From Mycolicibacterium iranicum (GTDB taxonomy: Bacteria; Actinomycetota; Actinomycetes; Mycobacteriales; Mycobacteriaceae), in assembly GCF_001650495.1 (NCBI RefSeq), contig NZ_LWCS01000023.1:50828-114827 (forward strand): DNA of 64,000 nucleotides, in the 5' to 3' direction. Numbering within the stretch: position 1 is the stretch's first letter; each line of letters starts with the position of its first letter. The notes below the pieces were generated by a model, which ran no database searches, was not told the DNA's origin, and saw nothing but the letters and a program-made list of their open reading frames with translations. Both the position numbers and the translations under genes were made by a program. This document shows, piece by piece, positions 34,620 through 43,300 of the stretch.

Positions 34620-34633
34620 GACTTATATAAGTC
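34620..34633 (-). promoter_or_regulatory. Palindromic operator of the ArsR-SRPBCC operon
   Basis: GACTTATATAAGTC is a perfect palindrome placed 21 bases before the ArsR GTG start and includes a TATAAG-like -10 sequence, so repressor binding would block the promoter. Confidence 0.6.
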
Positions 34634-34645
34634 AAGGGTTATCTA

Positions 34646-35119
34646 TTACGCCGATGCCGCCACGGCTTGGTGCAGTCCGCGGGTCGCCAGCACGTCGGCC
34701 AGTTCGTTGTCGGCAACCCCGGAATGCCCCTTCACCCAGAACCACTCGACCTGGTGCTGTGCGCAGGCTAGCCGGAGCCGCCGCCACAGGTCGGCGTTCT
34801 TCACCGGCTGCTTCGCCGCGGTCATCCACCCGTTGCGTTCCCAGCCGAGCATCCACTTCGTGATGCCGTTGCGGACGTAGGTGCTGTCCGTGTACAGGTG
34901 CACCGTCACGGGCCTGGTGAGCGCCTCGAGCGCCATGATCGGCGCGGTCAGTTCCATCCGGTTGTTGCTGGTCAATCCGGCCTCGCCGCCGCACATCTCG
35001 CGCACGTGATGGCGTTGCCGCAACACGGCTCCCCAACCGCCCGGGCCCGGATTGGGGCGGCAGCCACCGTCTGTGTGGATGACCACGACGTCGTGATCGA
35101 CTGGGACGTGGTCGGTCAT
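34646..35119 (-). CDS. rnhA: Ribonuclease HI
   Basis: A 157-residue RNase HI with the complete catalytic set: Asp in [17 protein letters not shown], Glu in [16 protein letters not shown], Asp in [12 protein letters not shown] and the His/Asp end [17 protein letters not shown]. It cuts the RNA strand of RNA-DNA hybrids. ATG 35119 overlaps the VOC gene stop (ATGA), so it is translated with that gene. Single-domain form, without an extra acid phosphatase domain. Confidence 0.95.
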   Translation of the reverse strand: MTDHVPVDHDVVVIHTDGGCRPNPGPGGWGAVLRQRHHVREMCGGEAGLTSNNRMELTAPIMALEALTRPVTVHLYTDSTYVRNGITKWMLGWERNGWMTAAKQPVKNADLWRRLRLACAQHQVEWFWVKGHSGVADNELADVLATRGLHQAVAASA

Positions 35120-35754
35120 GTGCCGAGAATAGGTGAGGAGATGAACGCCGTCCGGACCGACATTCCGAAGTCGCGATGACGCAGTGTGGTGATCCGGCGG
35201 CCGGGCTGCACGGCGTCCTTGACCGGCGTGGTGTGCTGGCCCAGGTACGCCGCGGTGGCATCGATGTCCGCCACGGTGAACGTGATGCCCCACAGTGTCG
35301 AGGGCCCGTCGCCGCCGATCCCAGGCGAACCGACCAGCTCGACGGTCACCTCGCCGAACCGGAAGAAGATCTGACGGATGGGTTTGCCGCCGAGTTCGGC
35401 GTCACGCTCGCGGCGCGGTGTGGCGCCGATTGCACCGATCGATGCGACCGTCCGCTCAAGGTCGGGGGACAGCAGCACGACATGATCGATCGCGACGACG
35501 CCGTTGCTGTGCGTACCCGCCGGCTCCGGCCCGAAATGTGAATGCGCAGTAGGGATGCCGTCAAGATCGGGTGGACTGTCGGGCGGGAGCCCTCGAAGCG
35601 ACCACCCGACGATTCCTTCCCCCGAGTCCCGTCCCGCCAGACGAATGCCGACACCTCCGGCGCGACAGAGATTGTCGGTGCCGACCTCGAAGCCGGCCCG
35701 CTTCCAAGCGTCCGCGGGGTCGGCGACGACGAGTTCGTCGACTGAGAGACTCAC
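35116..35754 (-). CDS. VOC/glyoxalase-fold protein
   Basis: A 212-residue protein with two vicinal-oxygen-chelate half-modules. The second (about 90-190) is clear: [36 protein letters not shown] and [18 protein letters not shown]. Metal-binding residues His (in AIDHVV) and Glu (in TVELVG) are present. The reaction is unknown; relatives act as dioxygenases, glyoxalases or lyases. It starts eight bases after the F420-family gene stop, so the three genes F420-VOC-rnhA appear to be one operon. Confidence 0.85.
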   Translation of the reverse strand: MSLSVDELVVADPADAWKRAGFEVGTDNLCRAGGVGIRLAGRDSGEGIVGWSLRGLPPDSPPDLDGIPTAHSHFGPEPAGTHSNGVVAIDHVVLLSPDLERTVASIGAIGATPRRERDAELGGKPIRQIFFRFGEVTVELVGSPGIGGDGPSTLWGITFTVADIDATAAYLGQHTTPVKDAVQPGRRITTLRHRDFGMSVRTAFISSPILGT

Positions 35755-35761
35755 CCCGGCG

Positions 35762-36250
35762 TCAGGGCGTGAACACGTCGATGGGCTTGCCGAGCGCCAG
35801 CATCACCAGCGGGATCCTGCGGCTCGTGGACTGCTGATAGGTGATGTACGGAGGGTAGAGATGGGTCATGTAGGACCACACGTCATGGCGTTCCTCATCG
35901 CTCGGCTCACGCCACGTCGCCTCGAACGCCTGCGTCGCGATCTGGACGTCAATGATGTTGCGCGCCTGCATGTTGAGGTACCACTGAGGGTGGCTGTCGG
36001 CGCCGCCTTTAGACGCCACGATGACCAACTCGCCGCCGAAGTTGCCGTAGATCAAGGGCTTTACGTACGTCTTGCCGGTACTGCGGCCCCGGAACCTGAT
36101 CAGGCAATGGGTGGTGAAGGTCCGGCCGCCGACCTCGGTGAGGTCCATGACGTGGCCACGGGTGCCGCCAGAGCTCAGGTATGCGTCGAGATGATCGCTG
36201 GTCCAATCCCCGCGTTCTGTCCGGATCGCGTCGGCGTCGGCGTTACCCAT
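35762..36250 (-). CDS. Deazaflavin (F420)-dependent nitroreductase-family protein
   Basis: A 162-residue DUF385/Ddn-type protein with split-barrel fold: RSTGKTYVKPLIYGNFGGELVIVASKGGADSHPQWYLNM and the C-terminal YPPYITYQQSTSRRIPLVML. The K(R)-T-x-P-L and SKGG-P-x-W-Y-x-N motifs contact F420. Members reduce quinones, nitroimidazoles or enoates with F420H2. The substrate is not predictable. Confidence 0.92.
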   Translation of the reverse strand: MGNADADAIRTERGDWTSDHLDAYLSSGGTRGHVMDLTEVGGRTFTTHCLIRFRGRSTGKTYVKPLIYGNFGGELVIVASKGGADSHPQWYLNMQARNIIDVQIATQAFEATWREPSDEERHDVWSYMTHLYPPYITYQQSTSRRIPLVMLALGKPIDVFTP

Positions 36251-36323
36251 CGATAGTCCCCTTCGTCTGTTCGTCCGAACCCGCTGCTGACTGTAGCGCT
36301 ACGCCAGCGGGGGACGTGAAGGG

Positions 36324-36599
36324 TCAGCCGTCGCTATGACCGTCCTCGTTCTTCTTGTTCTCGTCCTTCTCGTCGTCGCCATCGTCTTTGTCACTGTCGG
36401 ACTTCTGGTTCGTGTCGGACTTCTCGTCCTTGGACGTCTCGCCGCCGAGCTCGAGAACCGCCCAGTGGCTGGGAGACAGGTACACCGACCACTTGTCCTT
36501 CTCGCGACCTAGCTTGAGGACACCGTCGTCGATCTCCCACGCGGTGTCATCGTCGTGCTGAGATTCTTGTCCGTCGGAATACGTGAGTTTGAAGGCCAT
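36324..36599 (-). CDS. Small protein with acidic low-complexity tail
   Basis: A 91-residue protein. The N-terminal half (1-52) has a beta-rich pattern, AFKLTYSDGQESQH...WSVYLSPSHWAVLELGG. The second half is almost entirely Asp, Lys, Glu, Ser and Asn (KSDSDKDDGDDEKDENKK), probably disordered. ATG 36599 is preferred over an ATG six codons upstream. It lies 28 bases after the MFS gene stop and could be the last gene of that operon. No known function. Confidence 0.65.
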   Translation of the reverse strand: MAFKLTYSDGQESQHDDDTAWEIDDGVLKLGREKDKWSVYLSPSHWAVLELGGETSKDEKSDTNQKSDSDKDDGDDEKDENKKNEDGHSDG

Positions 36600-36627
36600 G
36601 GTGTCGGATGCCCCCAACTCAGCGCGG

Positions 36628-37860
36628 CTAATCGCGCGCGAACCCGTTGTTCTGGTGCCTCTGCAGCGCCACCGATACGGTGAGAATCGCGATCCCGGCG
36701 ATCGCGAGGGCCGCGCCGGCGGCGGCCGGAGCCGTGTATCCGAACCCCGCCGCGATCACCAGGCCGCCGACCCAGGCCCCCGTCGCGTTTCCGATATTGA
36801 GCGCTGAATGGTTCAGTGCCGCAGCCAGAGTCTGGGCATCGTGGGCGACGTCCATCAGCCGGGTCTGCAGTGCGGGTCCGACCGCGGAACCGGTCAGTCC
36901 GATACCGAACAGCACCAGCAGCGCGGTCCACGGGTTGTGGGAGGCCACGACGAAGACGGTGAGCATGGTGGCCAGCGCGCCCATCGACAGGTAGAGCGCG
37001 CGGACCACCGAGCGGTCGGCCAGCCGCCCACCGACCAGATTGCCGAAGAACATACCGAGGCCGAACATCATGAGGGCCAACGGAACCAGCGAACGCGGCA
37101 TACCTGCGACGTCGGTCATCGTCGTGGTGACATACGTGTAGACGGCGAACATGCCGCCGAAGCCGATCATCCCGACCAGCAGAGCGAGCCACACCTGAGG
37201 GCGGCGCAGCGCACCCAGTTCGGTGAGCGGACTGGTCGCCCGGATGGCCTTCAGCTGGTTCGGCAACCAGAACCAGAGAGCGGCCAGTGTCAGAAGGCCG
37301 ACGACCACCACGAGGCCGAAAGCTGCCCGCCATCCCAGAGATTGGCCTAGCCACGACGCCATCGGGACGCCCAGCACGGTGGCGACGGTCAGTCCGGTCA
37401 GGACATGGGCGACGGCTTTGGCCCGGTTCTGCGGACCCATCAGATGTGCGGCGACGAGGGCAGCGACTCCGAAGTACGCGCCGTGCGGCAGGCCGGCGAG
37501 GAACCTGGCGGCGATCAGCGACTCGTAGGACGGAGCCAGCATGCTGGCGAGGTTGCCGACGGTGAACAGCGCCATCAATGCGAGCAGAAGTTTTCTTCGC
37601 GCCATCCGGGCTGTCACCGCCGCGATCAATGGTGCGCCCACCACGACGCCGAGCGCGTAGGCGGAGATGACATGCCCAGCAGTGGGTTCAGAGACGCCGA
37701 AGGCCAGCGCGATGTCGGGCAGCAGCCCCATCGCCACGAATTCGGTCGTGCCGATACCGAATCCGCCGAGCGCGAGTGCCACGACGGCGAGCCAGCGCAC
37801 GACGGGGTCTGGCGCCACCACCGACACGGGGCCGGACGGGCGGTCGAGGGTCGCGGTCAT
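36628..37860 (-). CDS. MFS transporter, AraJ/DHA1-like efflux
   Basis: A 410-residue, 12-TM major facilitator: GIGTTEFVAMGLLPDIA in TM1, ARMARRKLLLALMALFTVGN around motif A, RFLAGLPHGAYFGVAALVA and VLGVPMASWLGQSLGWRAAF (motif C-like). It resembles the YdhP/AraJ sugar or drug efflux group. ATG 37860 overlaps the stop of the aldolase-like gene (ATGA), so the two are translated together, and a ROK regulator is divergent. That context suggests sugar or sugar-acid transport. Confidence 0.9.
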   Translation of the reverse strand: MTATLDRPSGPVSVVAPDPVVRWLAVVALALGGFGIGTTEFVAMGLLPDIALAFGVSEPTAGHVISAYALGVVVGAPLIAAVTARMARRKLLLALMALFTVGNLASMLAPSYESLIAARFLAGLPHGAYFGVAALVAAHLMGPQNRAKAVAHVLTGLTVATVLGVPMASWLGQSLGWRAAFGLVVVVGLLTLAALWFWLPNQLKAIRATSPLTELGALRRPQVWLALLVGMIGFGGMFAVYTYVTTTMTDVAGMPRSLVPLALMMFGLGMFFGNLVGGRLADRSVVRALYLSMGALATMLTVFVVASHNPWTALLVLFGIGLTGSAVGPALQTRLMDVAHDAQTLAAALNHSALNIGNATGAWVGGLVIAAGFGYTAPAAAGAALAIAGIAILTVSVALQRHQNNGFARD

Positions 37861-38540
37861 AGCGCTCGCACGGCGGTTACGGTCGGCCTGCTGAGCTTGA
37901 CGGCGACGTCGGCCAGCCTGCGAATGCGTTCCCAATCGCGGCGCCGCATCGCCTCGGCCGGGGCGAGCCAGTCGGCGCTGACGCAACCGACGTTCGGGGC
38001 GGCCAGGTAGCCCGTCAGGTCCGCGGCCGTGACACCCCCGGAAACGCAGAACCGAGCGGCGGGCACGAACGCGGCCAGCGTCCTCAGGTGCCGTACACCG
38101 CCCGAAGCGGCAGCCGGGTGCAGCACCATGTCGGTGTAGCCGTTCGCCACGAGCTCGGCGGCCTCGTCGGCAGTCTTTGCTCCCGGGAGGTGCGGCAGTT
38201 CGGTGGCGCACAACGCGCTCAGCAGTGCGGCAGGGCCCTCGGTGGCGACGAGGAATTCTGCGCCTGCCGCGCGGGCGAGCTCAGGCTGCTCGATGTGGGT
38301 GATCGCCCCGGCGCCGACAATGACCTCGGGGGCCTCGGCGACGATGCGTGCGATGGCTTCGAGCGCCAGGGGTCCGTCGAGTCCCACCTGGACAAGAGGT
38401 AGCCCGGCGTGGGTGATCGCACGCGCGACAGAGGGCGCAGCCGACACCTCGGATGCGCTGTGCACGCTGATGATGGGCATCACCGGGGCGACATCCAACA
38501 GCGATCGTGGCTCTTTCATGACATCGACGGTAGCCGCCAT
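37857..38540 (-). CDS. KDPG-aldolase-fold protein lacking catalytic residues
   Basis: A 227-residue TIM-barrel protein aligned to KDPG/KHG aldolase (Eda): MPIISVHSASEVSAAPSVARAI, VIVGAGAITHIEQ, PHLPGAKTADEAAELVANGY and RFCVSGGVTAADLTGYLAAPNVGC. The Schiff-base Lys block (KFFPA in Eda) is here MVLHPA, and the E-V-T-L-R-T strand is QVGLDG, so both Lys and Glu are replaced. It is probably not an active aldolase; it may bind a sugar acid or have changed function. Divergent from the ROK gene. Confidence 0.8.
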   Translation of the reverse strand: MAATVDVMKEPRSLLDVAPVMPIISVHSASEVSAAPSVARAITHAGLPLVQVGLDGPLALEAIARIVAEAPEVIVGAGAITHIEQPELARAAGAEFLVATEGPAALLSALCATELPHLPGAKTADEAAELVANGYTDMVLHPAAASGGVRHLRTLAAFVPAARFCVSGGVTAADLTGYLAAPNVGCVSADWLAPAEAMRRRDWERIRRLADVAVKLSRPTVTAVRAL

Positions 38541-38555
38541 TTATGTACTCCTCAA

Positions 38556-38574
38556 TTCAACTTACGCACTTGAA
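38556..38574. promoter_or_regulatory. Candidate ROK operator
   Basis: TTCAA and TTGAA are arranged as an inverted repeat with a 9-base spacer between the divergent aldolase-like and ROK genes. Weak but suitably placed. Confidence 0.35.
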
Positions 38575-38605
38575 AAGCAAAAGAGCCGCGGGTTACGCTC
38601 CGCGC

Positions 38606-39787
38606 ATGGCCTTGTTCAGGACACCGTCAGCAATCTCGGTGGGGGATCTCTACGCCCTCATCAGGAAGAAGCGAGACCTGACGCGCACCGAGATCGGCAA
38701 ACTCACAGGATTGTCGCGAACGGCAGTGACTGCCAGGGTGAGGGAACTCACGTCCCGGGGGTTGATCGTCGAACGCGAACAAGCGCCGTCGACCGGAGGC
38801 CGCCCCGCGGCCCTGCTGAGCTTCAACGCCGGCGCGGGCGCGGTGCTGGCGGTGGCGGTCGGCGGAAGCCGGACCCGCCTGGCGGTGTGCAACCTCGCCG
38901 TCGACGTGCTGGTGGCCGCCGACGTCGACCAGGAGCCCGGGCTCGCGCCGGCAGACCTGATGCCGACAGTCGTCACGCGCCTTGGCGGGCTGCTCGCCGA
39001 GGCGGGGCTTCGTGGCAGTCAGGTCTTCGGCGTCGGACTGAGCCTGCCCGGCACGGTGGACCAACTGCGCGGCAGCAGTGTCGACACCCCGGTGCTCAGC
39101 GGCTGGGACGGCGCTCCGCTGATCCCGTACTTCCGTGAGCTCACAGACGCGCCGGTCGTGCTCGGCAACGATGCCAACGTCATCGCTCTCGCGGAATGGC
39201 GCGCTGGAGCCGGTCGCGGCTTCGACGATGTGCTGACCATCAAGGTGTCCACCGGACTGGGCGCAGGCATCATCTCCGGTGGCGCATTGCAGCGTGGCGC
39301 TATCTGCGCCGCCGGCGAATTCGGCCACAACAAGACGTCCGCGGCAGCCGACCAGGCCTGCCGCTGTGGTGATGTCGGCTGCCTTGAGACCGTCGCAGGC
39401 GGCTGGGCGCTGACGCGCCTTCTCCGGGACGAGGGCAGGCCGGTACAGAATCTGCGTGACATCGTCGCACTCGCCCACACTGGAGACGCGCTGGCCCGCA
39501 GGCTGATTCGCGATAGTGGGCGTCACGTCGGCGAGGTGCTCGCTGCGGCCGTGAACCTGCTCAACCCCGCAGCGCTGGTGGTCGGCGGCGACGTAGCCGG
39601 GGCCTACGACATCTTCGTCGCCGGACTACGAGAGACGTTGTACGGCAACGCAACCACGCTCGCAACGCGGGTTCTCGAAATTCTTCCGGCCGAACTCGGC
39701 GACAGGGGTGGCGTCATCGGCAGCGCGATGATGGTGCTCGACCACGTCCTCGATCCACAGGCCGTCGACGCCCTCGTCGCTGCCTGA
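38606..39787 (+). CDS. ROK-family transcriptional regulator
   Basis: A 393-residue repressor-type ROK protein. The HTH (about 15-65) has LTRTEIGKLTGLSRTAVTARVRELTSRGLI, and the ROK sugar-kinase fold follows. The zinc motif ACRCGDVGCLE is intact, and GNDANVIALAEW marks the sugar site. ATG 38606 gives a start just before the HTH. It most likely represses the divergent aldolase-like/MFS operon in response to a sugar or sugar phosphate. Confidence 0.9.
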   Translation: MALFRTPSAISVGDLYALIRKKRDLTRTEIGKLTGLSRTAVTARVRELTSRGLIVEREQAPSTGGRPAALLSFNAGAGAVLAVAVGGSRTRLAVCNLAVDVLVAADVDQEPGLAPADLMPTVVTRLGGLLAEAGLRGSQVFGVGLSLPGTVDQLRGSSVDTPVLSGWDGAPLIPYFRELTDAPVVLGNDANVIALAEWRAGAGRGFDDVLTIKVSTGLGAGIISGGALQRGAICAAGEFGHNKTSAAADQACRCGDVGCLETVAGGWALTRLLRDEGRPVQNLRDIVALAHTGDALARRLIRDSGRHVGEVLAAAVNLLNPAALVVGGDVAGAYDIFVAGLRETLYGNATTLATRVLEILPAELGDRGGVIGSAMMVLDHVLDPQAVDALVAA

Positions 39788-39793
39788 GGCCAC

Positions 39794-40849
39794 TCAGTTG
39801 GCGGGCTCGTCTGTCGGCGCGAGAAGATAGGCCGTTCCGTCGGCATCCTGGCGCCGCACGGTGTGCAGTCGCTCGGCGTAGAGCAGGTCGTCACGCCAGA
39901 GCCGGTTGGCGGCGTGTTTCATGAACGGCGTGATCAACGGTGCGGCGCGAAGGGCCCGGGCGAAGCCGGGCCGGTCCGAGTGTGCGATCACCGCTTCGGT
40001 GACGGTGCTGCGCGGCTGCCCGTCAGATCCGTAACCCGTTGGGGTGGCATGAGTTTCGACGACGCTGCCGGTGCCTTCGCCTTCGACGATACGCATCACG
40101 AGGGTGCGTGGCTCGGGACTGGTGAACTCCGCGATGACGGGGATGCCGAGCCTCCCGAGCCGGAAGGTCACCGCGACGAGGAACCGGTCCAGCTCCTCGG
40201 GAACGTCGGGTGATTCCGGTGGTGCGCTGAGCACCTCCAGGCGGGTGAACGAGTACGGATGGAACCAGGCGCCGTGCCACGGGTCCATCCTGTTGGCGAT
40301 GATGTCGGCCGCCTCGCAAGCCCCCGTGAGCTGGGTGACGGCCGCGATCTGCGCTCCGTCGGGCCGGACGGGCAGGATCGGTTCCGGCGTTGGGGCCTCG
40401 CCACCGATACGGTCGAGGCGGGCCCAGATCAGCACGCCGTCGTCGAACGCGGGCACGGCGGGCCAGTCAGGACGGGACCGGCCCGTCAGGCGCAGCCCGT
40501 GCCAAGGGCACACAAGGTGTCCGCGGTCCACGGTTCCGGTGCACAGGTCCGCCCCGAGATGGGGGCACCGCGCAGGCCCGATGCGCAGGACGCCGTCGGC
40601 GTCGCGCCAGCAGACAAGCTCGGCACCTGCCACGTTGGCCGCGTGCGGTCTCGACGTGACGCCGGCGCTGGCTGCCACGACGAACCAGTTGCCGCTCGGA
40701 CGGGCCTGGGATCGGGCCAGCGCTGCAGCGATCACCTCGGGCGCCGCCTGCCGGTAGGTCGGCGTCTGCCGGGCCCACGCGGTGCGCGGCAGCAGCTCCA
40801 AGGGCGATGCCTTGCTGAATGATGTCGTCAGCCTGCTCAGAAGTCTCAT
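39794..40849 (-). CDS. Rieske [2Fe-2S] protein of the carotenoid operon
   Basis: A 351-residue protein with a Rieske domain at about 55-135: CPHLGADLC and CPWHGLRL give the Cys-x-His...Cys-x2-His cluster ligands. The C-terminal part (DUF5914-like) contains ANRMDPWHGAWFHPYSF, which might hold a mononuclear iron site. It is the last gene of the carotenoid operon, its start overlapping the CrtU-like stop (ATGA). Likely a ring or end-group oxygenase on carotenoids; inferred from position. Confidence 0.88.
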   Translation of the reverse strand: MRLLSRLTTSFSKASPLELLPRTAWARQTPTYRQAAPEVIAAALARSQARPSGNWFVVAASAGVTSRPHAANVAGAELVCWRDADGVLRIGPARCPHLGADLCTGTVDRGHLVCPWHGLRLTGRSRPDWPAVPAFDDGVLIWARLDRIGGEAPTPEPILPVRPDGAQIAAVTQLTGACEAADIIANRMDPWHGAWFHPYSFTRLEVLSAPPESPDVPEELDRFLVAVTFRLGRLGIPVIAEFTSPEPRTLVMRIVEGEGTGSVVETHATPTGYGSDGQPRSTVTEAVIAHSDRPGFARALRAAPLITPFMKHAANRLWRDDLLYAERLHTVRRQDADGTAYLLAPTDEPAN

Positions 40850-42378
40850 CGCGGGGTCCGCCTTTCCACACGACCGGCGAGGTGCCGCAGCACGGGTGAC
40901 CGCCCGCGCACCGGGACGGTGTACATATCGTGCCCTCTCACGCCGAATCGGTCGAGCAGGGCGTTGCCAGCCGCGACCCCGGTGGTGGCAGCCCGCTCCA
41001 TCAACGCCACCGGCAGGTCGATGCGGATACCGTCGCCGGCCAGCGCCAGCCCGGGGGTCGGCGTACGCACCGTCGGTCTCGTCGCGAAGTCGCCCGGTCC
41101 CAGGCGGGGACAGTCCTCGCGGGTGAGCGTCTTCTCGACGACGATCGACGCCGACGCGGTTTCCGGATACAGCTCGTGAAGGCGGGCCAGCATGTCGGAA
41201 CGCAGCTGCGGGGTGTCCTCGGCCACGGAATACGCGTGAAGCTCGACCACCGATCCGCCGGTTCGGCGCGCCCACGCGCCGGCTTCCCTCTCGTATCTGT
41301 CGAGAACGCTGATGTTGTCCAGCGGCGGTAGCCCGCCGGTGCCGAGGAACGCGGGCCGATCGGAGCGCACGGGCCGGTCCAGCCAGAGGCGCTGCACGAC
41401 GAACGGCGCCGCGGTGCCCAGCCCTTCGACCTGCGCTCGCCACGCGGAATCGCCGACACTCGCAGAGTTCGCGACGATAGATTTCAACGCGGGAACTTCG
41501 GTTGCCAGCACGACCCCGTCGGTGTGGATGGCCGCTCCGGCCTCGGCGGTCACGGTGAAGCCGTCCTCCGTATGCGAAATACTCTGCACGGCAGCGCCGA
41601 GGTGTACACGCACACCCAGCTTCTGCAGATACTCGCACAGCGGATTCCACAGGGCCACATCGAAGTTGGATGTGGCCACGTCGAAGACCAGCCCTTCGCT
41701 GGAGCCGAGGAAATAGATGTGGAACATCGTGGCGAGCTCGGCTGCCGACAGAGCGGCCGGCCGGGTGAAGAAGCTCCGGGAGAACACCTCGAAGGCGAGG
41801 TGCTGGGCGGCCACCGGGAAGTTGATGTTGTGCAGAAAGGATTCGGCGTCGAGGTCGTCGAGCTCGTCGTAGGTCCGCGGAACGGAGACCTCAGCCAGCG
41901 GCGCGGCGGCGCGGGCGTCCAGGCGCATCAGATCACGCAGTCGAAACGTGGGGCTGCGCAGCGCGAACATGATTGCATTGAGCGGCGGAGTGCTGGGCAG
42001 ACCGCGGAAGGTGTCGCGGCGTCCTTCGGCGTCGACGAGGGGGTAGTCGTCGAGCGGTGCGAGCATTCCGAGGTCGGGATCGATGCGGCGCAACAGATTA
42101 CGCAGGTTGTAGTACTGGCGGAAGAACGCGTGGAAGCCGCGGTTCATGGCGAGGGGTGCGCCGCCGGAGTCGTGTTCGGACCATCCGCCCACCCGGCCTC
42201 CGAGGTAGGTCTCCCTCTCGAAAAGGTCCACCTCGACCCCACGTTCGGCAAGCGCGGCGGCGGCGGACAGGCCGGCGATCCCCCCTCCGATGACGGCGGC
42301 GCGCGGCCGTGTCGGGAGACCGGTCGCCTCCGGCAACCCCGGCTTGGCGGGGTGGCGAACCCGGCGGGGATCGGTCAC
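40846..42378 (-). CDS. FAD-dependent carotenoid desaturase (CrtU-like)
   Basis: A 510-residue FAD enzyme of the phytoene desaturase/CrtU group. The N-terminal dinucleotide fold has AAVIGGGIAGLSAAAALAER and ERETYLGGRVGGW, followed by NRGFHAFFRQYYNLRNLLRR, a segment typical of CrtU-like beta-carotene desaturase/methyltransferases. The C-terminus has GLALAGDGIRIDLPVALMERAATTG. GTG 42378 overlaps the methyltransferase stop. If it is CrtU, its substrate would be a beta-ring carotenoid, yet the lycopene cyclase genes just upstream are broken. Confidence 0.85.
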   Translation of the reverse strand: MTDPRRVRHPAKPGLPEATGLPTRPRAAVIGGGIAGLSAAAALAERGVEVDLFERETYLGGRVGGWSEHDSGGAPLAMNRGFHAFFRQYYNLRNLLRRIDPDLGMLAPLDDYPLVDAEGRRDTFRGLPSTPPLNAIMFALRSPTFRLRDLMRLDARAAAPLAEVSVPRTYDELDDLDAESFLHNINFPVAAQHLAFEVFSRSFFTRPAALSAAELATMFHIYFLGSSEGLVFDVATSNFDVALWNPLCEYLQKLGVRVHLGAAVQSISHTEDGFTVTAEAGAAIHTDGVVLATEVPALKSIVANSASVGDSAWRAQVEGLGTAAPFVVQRLWLDRPVRSDRPAFLGTGGLPPLDNISVLDRYEREAGAWARRTGGSVVELHAYSVAEDTPQLRSDMLARLHELYPETASASIVVEKTLTREDCPRLGPGDFATRPTVRTPTPGLALAGDGIRIDLPVALMERAATTGVAAGNALLDRFGVRGHDMYTVPVRGRSPVLRHLAGRVERRTPR

Positions 42379-43085
42379 CGCGGCGCCCGGGCGAGGAACG
42401 TGTGCACGATGTTGCGCTGCCACCCCGAGACGGTTTCGCTCCGCACATCGGTGAACCCGGTTCGCTGCAACCGCTCCCGGAACTCCGTGGCACCGTCGAA
42501 CTCGTTCACGCTCCGGCGCAGGTAGCGGTAGAGAGCACCGTCGCCGTCGCGAAGACGTCCGAGGGGGATGATGACCGTCGTCGCCACCGCATTCCAGATC
42601 ACCCACGCGGCGCGCGAGTCACGCACGGAATACTCGTGGGCGGCGAAGACACCGCCCGGGCGCAGCAGCGACAGCAAGCTACGCAAGACCGGGTCCGGAT
42701 CGCTGAGGTTGCGCACCAGGTACGCCGCGAGGATGCCGTCGAACGGGCCGCTCACGCCGGCCTCGGCGAGGTTCTCCGCGCGGCTGTGGACAAACGTCAC
42801 CGTCGCAGGCCAGGATTTCCGCCGCGCCTCCTCCAGCATGCCCGCCGACCCGTCGACTGCCACGATCTCTGCGTGCGGTGCAGCCTGCAACAGGGCTGCA
42901 GTGGAAGCCCCTGTGCCGCAGCCGATATCCAACAGGCGCAGGCCGCGCCCGCGGTCGGGCAACTCCATCCGGCGTGCCGAAAGCCGGAGGTGCTCGTGAT
43001 ATCCGGGGTTGGCCCCGACGAGCCCGTCATAGGACTTCGCGCCCGAATCGAACGCGTCGGGAACGTCGTAACGTCCAAGACTCAT
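42375..43085 (-). CDS. SAM-dependent methyltransferase of the carotenoid operon
   Basis: A 236-residue class I methyltransferase: LRLLDIGCGTGASTAALL (SAM-binding motif I), IVAVDGSAGMLEEAR, and LLRPGGVFAAHEYSV. UbiE/Coq5-like. It sits between the cyclase remnant and the CrtU-like gene and overlaps both neighbours' reading frames by 3-4 bases, so it belongs to the operon. Probable O- or C-methylation of a carotenoid end group; the substrate is not shown. Confidence 0.88.
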   Translation of the reverse strand: MSLGRYDVPDAFDSGAKSYDGLVGANPGYHEHLRLSARRMELPDRGRGLRLLDIGCGTGASTAALLQAAPHAEIVAVDGSAGMLEEARRKSWPATVTFVHSRAENLAEAGVSGPFDGILAAYLVRNLSDPDPVLRSLLSLLRPGGVFAAHEYSVRDSRAAWVIWNAVATTVIIPLGRLRDGDGALYRYLRRSVNEFDGATEFRERLQRTGFTDVRSETVSGWQRNIVHTFLARAPR

Positions 43086-43296
43086 GCTGTTCTACGTTCC
43101 TGTCTGTCGCCGCCGCGTACCCAGAGGTGCAGCACCGCGGTCACCATTACCCAGCCGAAAAGGAAGTCTTCCACGGGAATGTCCCAGGGGAACCTGATCC
43201 CGGTCGAGTGTTGCTCCCCGTGCGCAGGAAACTCAGCTCCCACCCTAGGACCACCAGGCACCCGACCATCAGGAGCAGGTACTCGTAGCGCTCGAT
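43082..43296 (-). pseudogene. Collapsed lycopene cyclase genes crtYc/crtYd
   Basis: Only 215 bases lie between crtB and the methyltransferase, too short for the two cyclase subunits of about 100 residues each. Just after crtB one frame gives ERYEYLLLMVGCLVV, like the CrtYc N-terminus, but with ATC where a start codon should be. A different frame then gives RFPWDIPVEDFLFGWVMV and LHLWVRGG, like the CrtYd C-terminus with its P-V-E-D motif; its stop overlaps the methyltransferase start (ATGA). This fits one internal deletion that fused the two ends out of frame. The remaining sequence cannot make either subunit. Confidence 0.75.
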
Positions 43297-43300
43297 GGTT

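Noticed and set aside
40850..41650. Long N-terminal extension of the Rieske protein
   Set aside because: It overlaps the CrtU-like gene in another frame; the ATG at 40849 overlaps the CrtU-like stop as in the rest of the operon.
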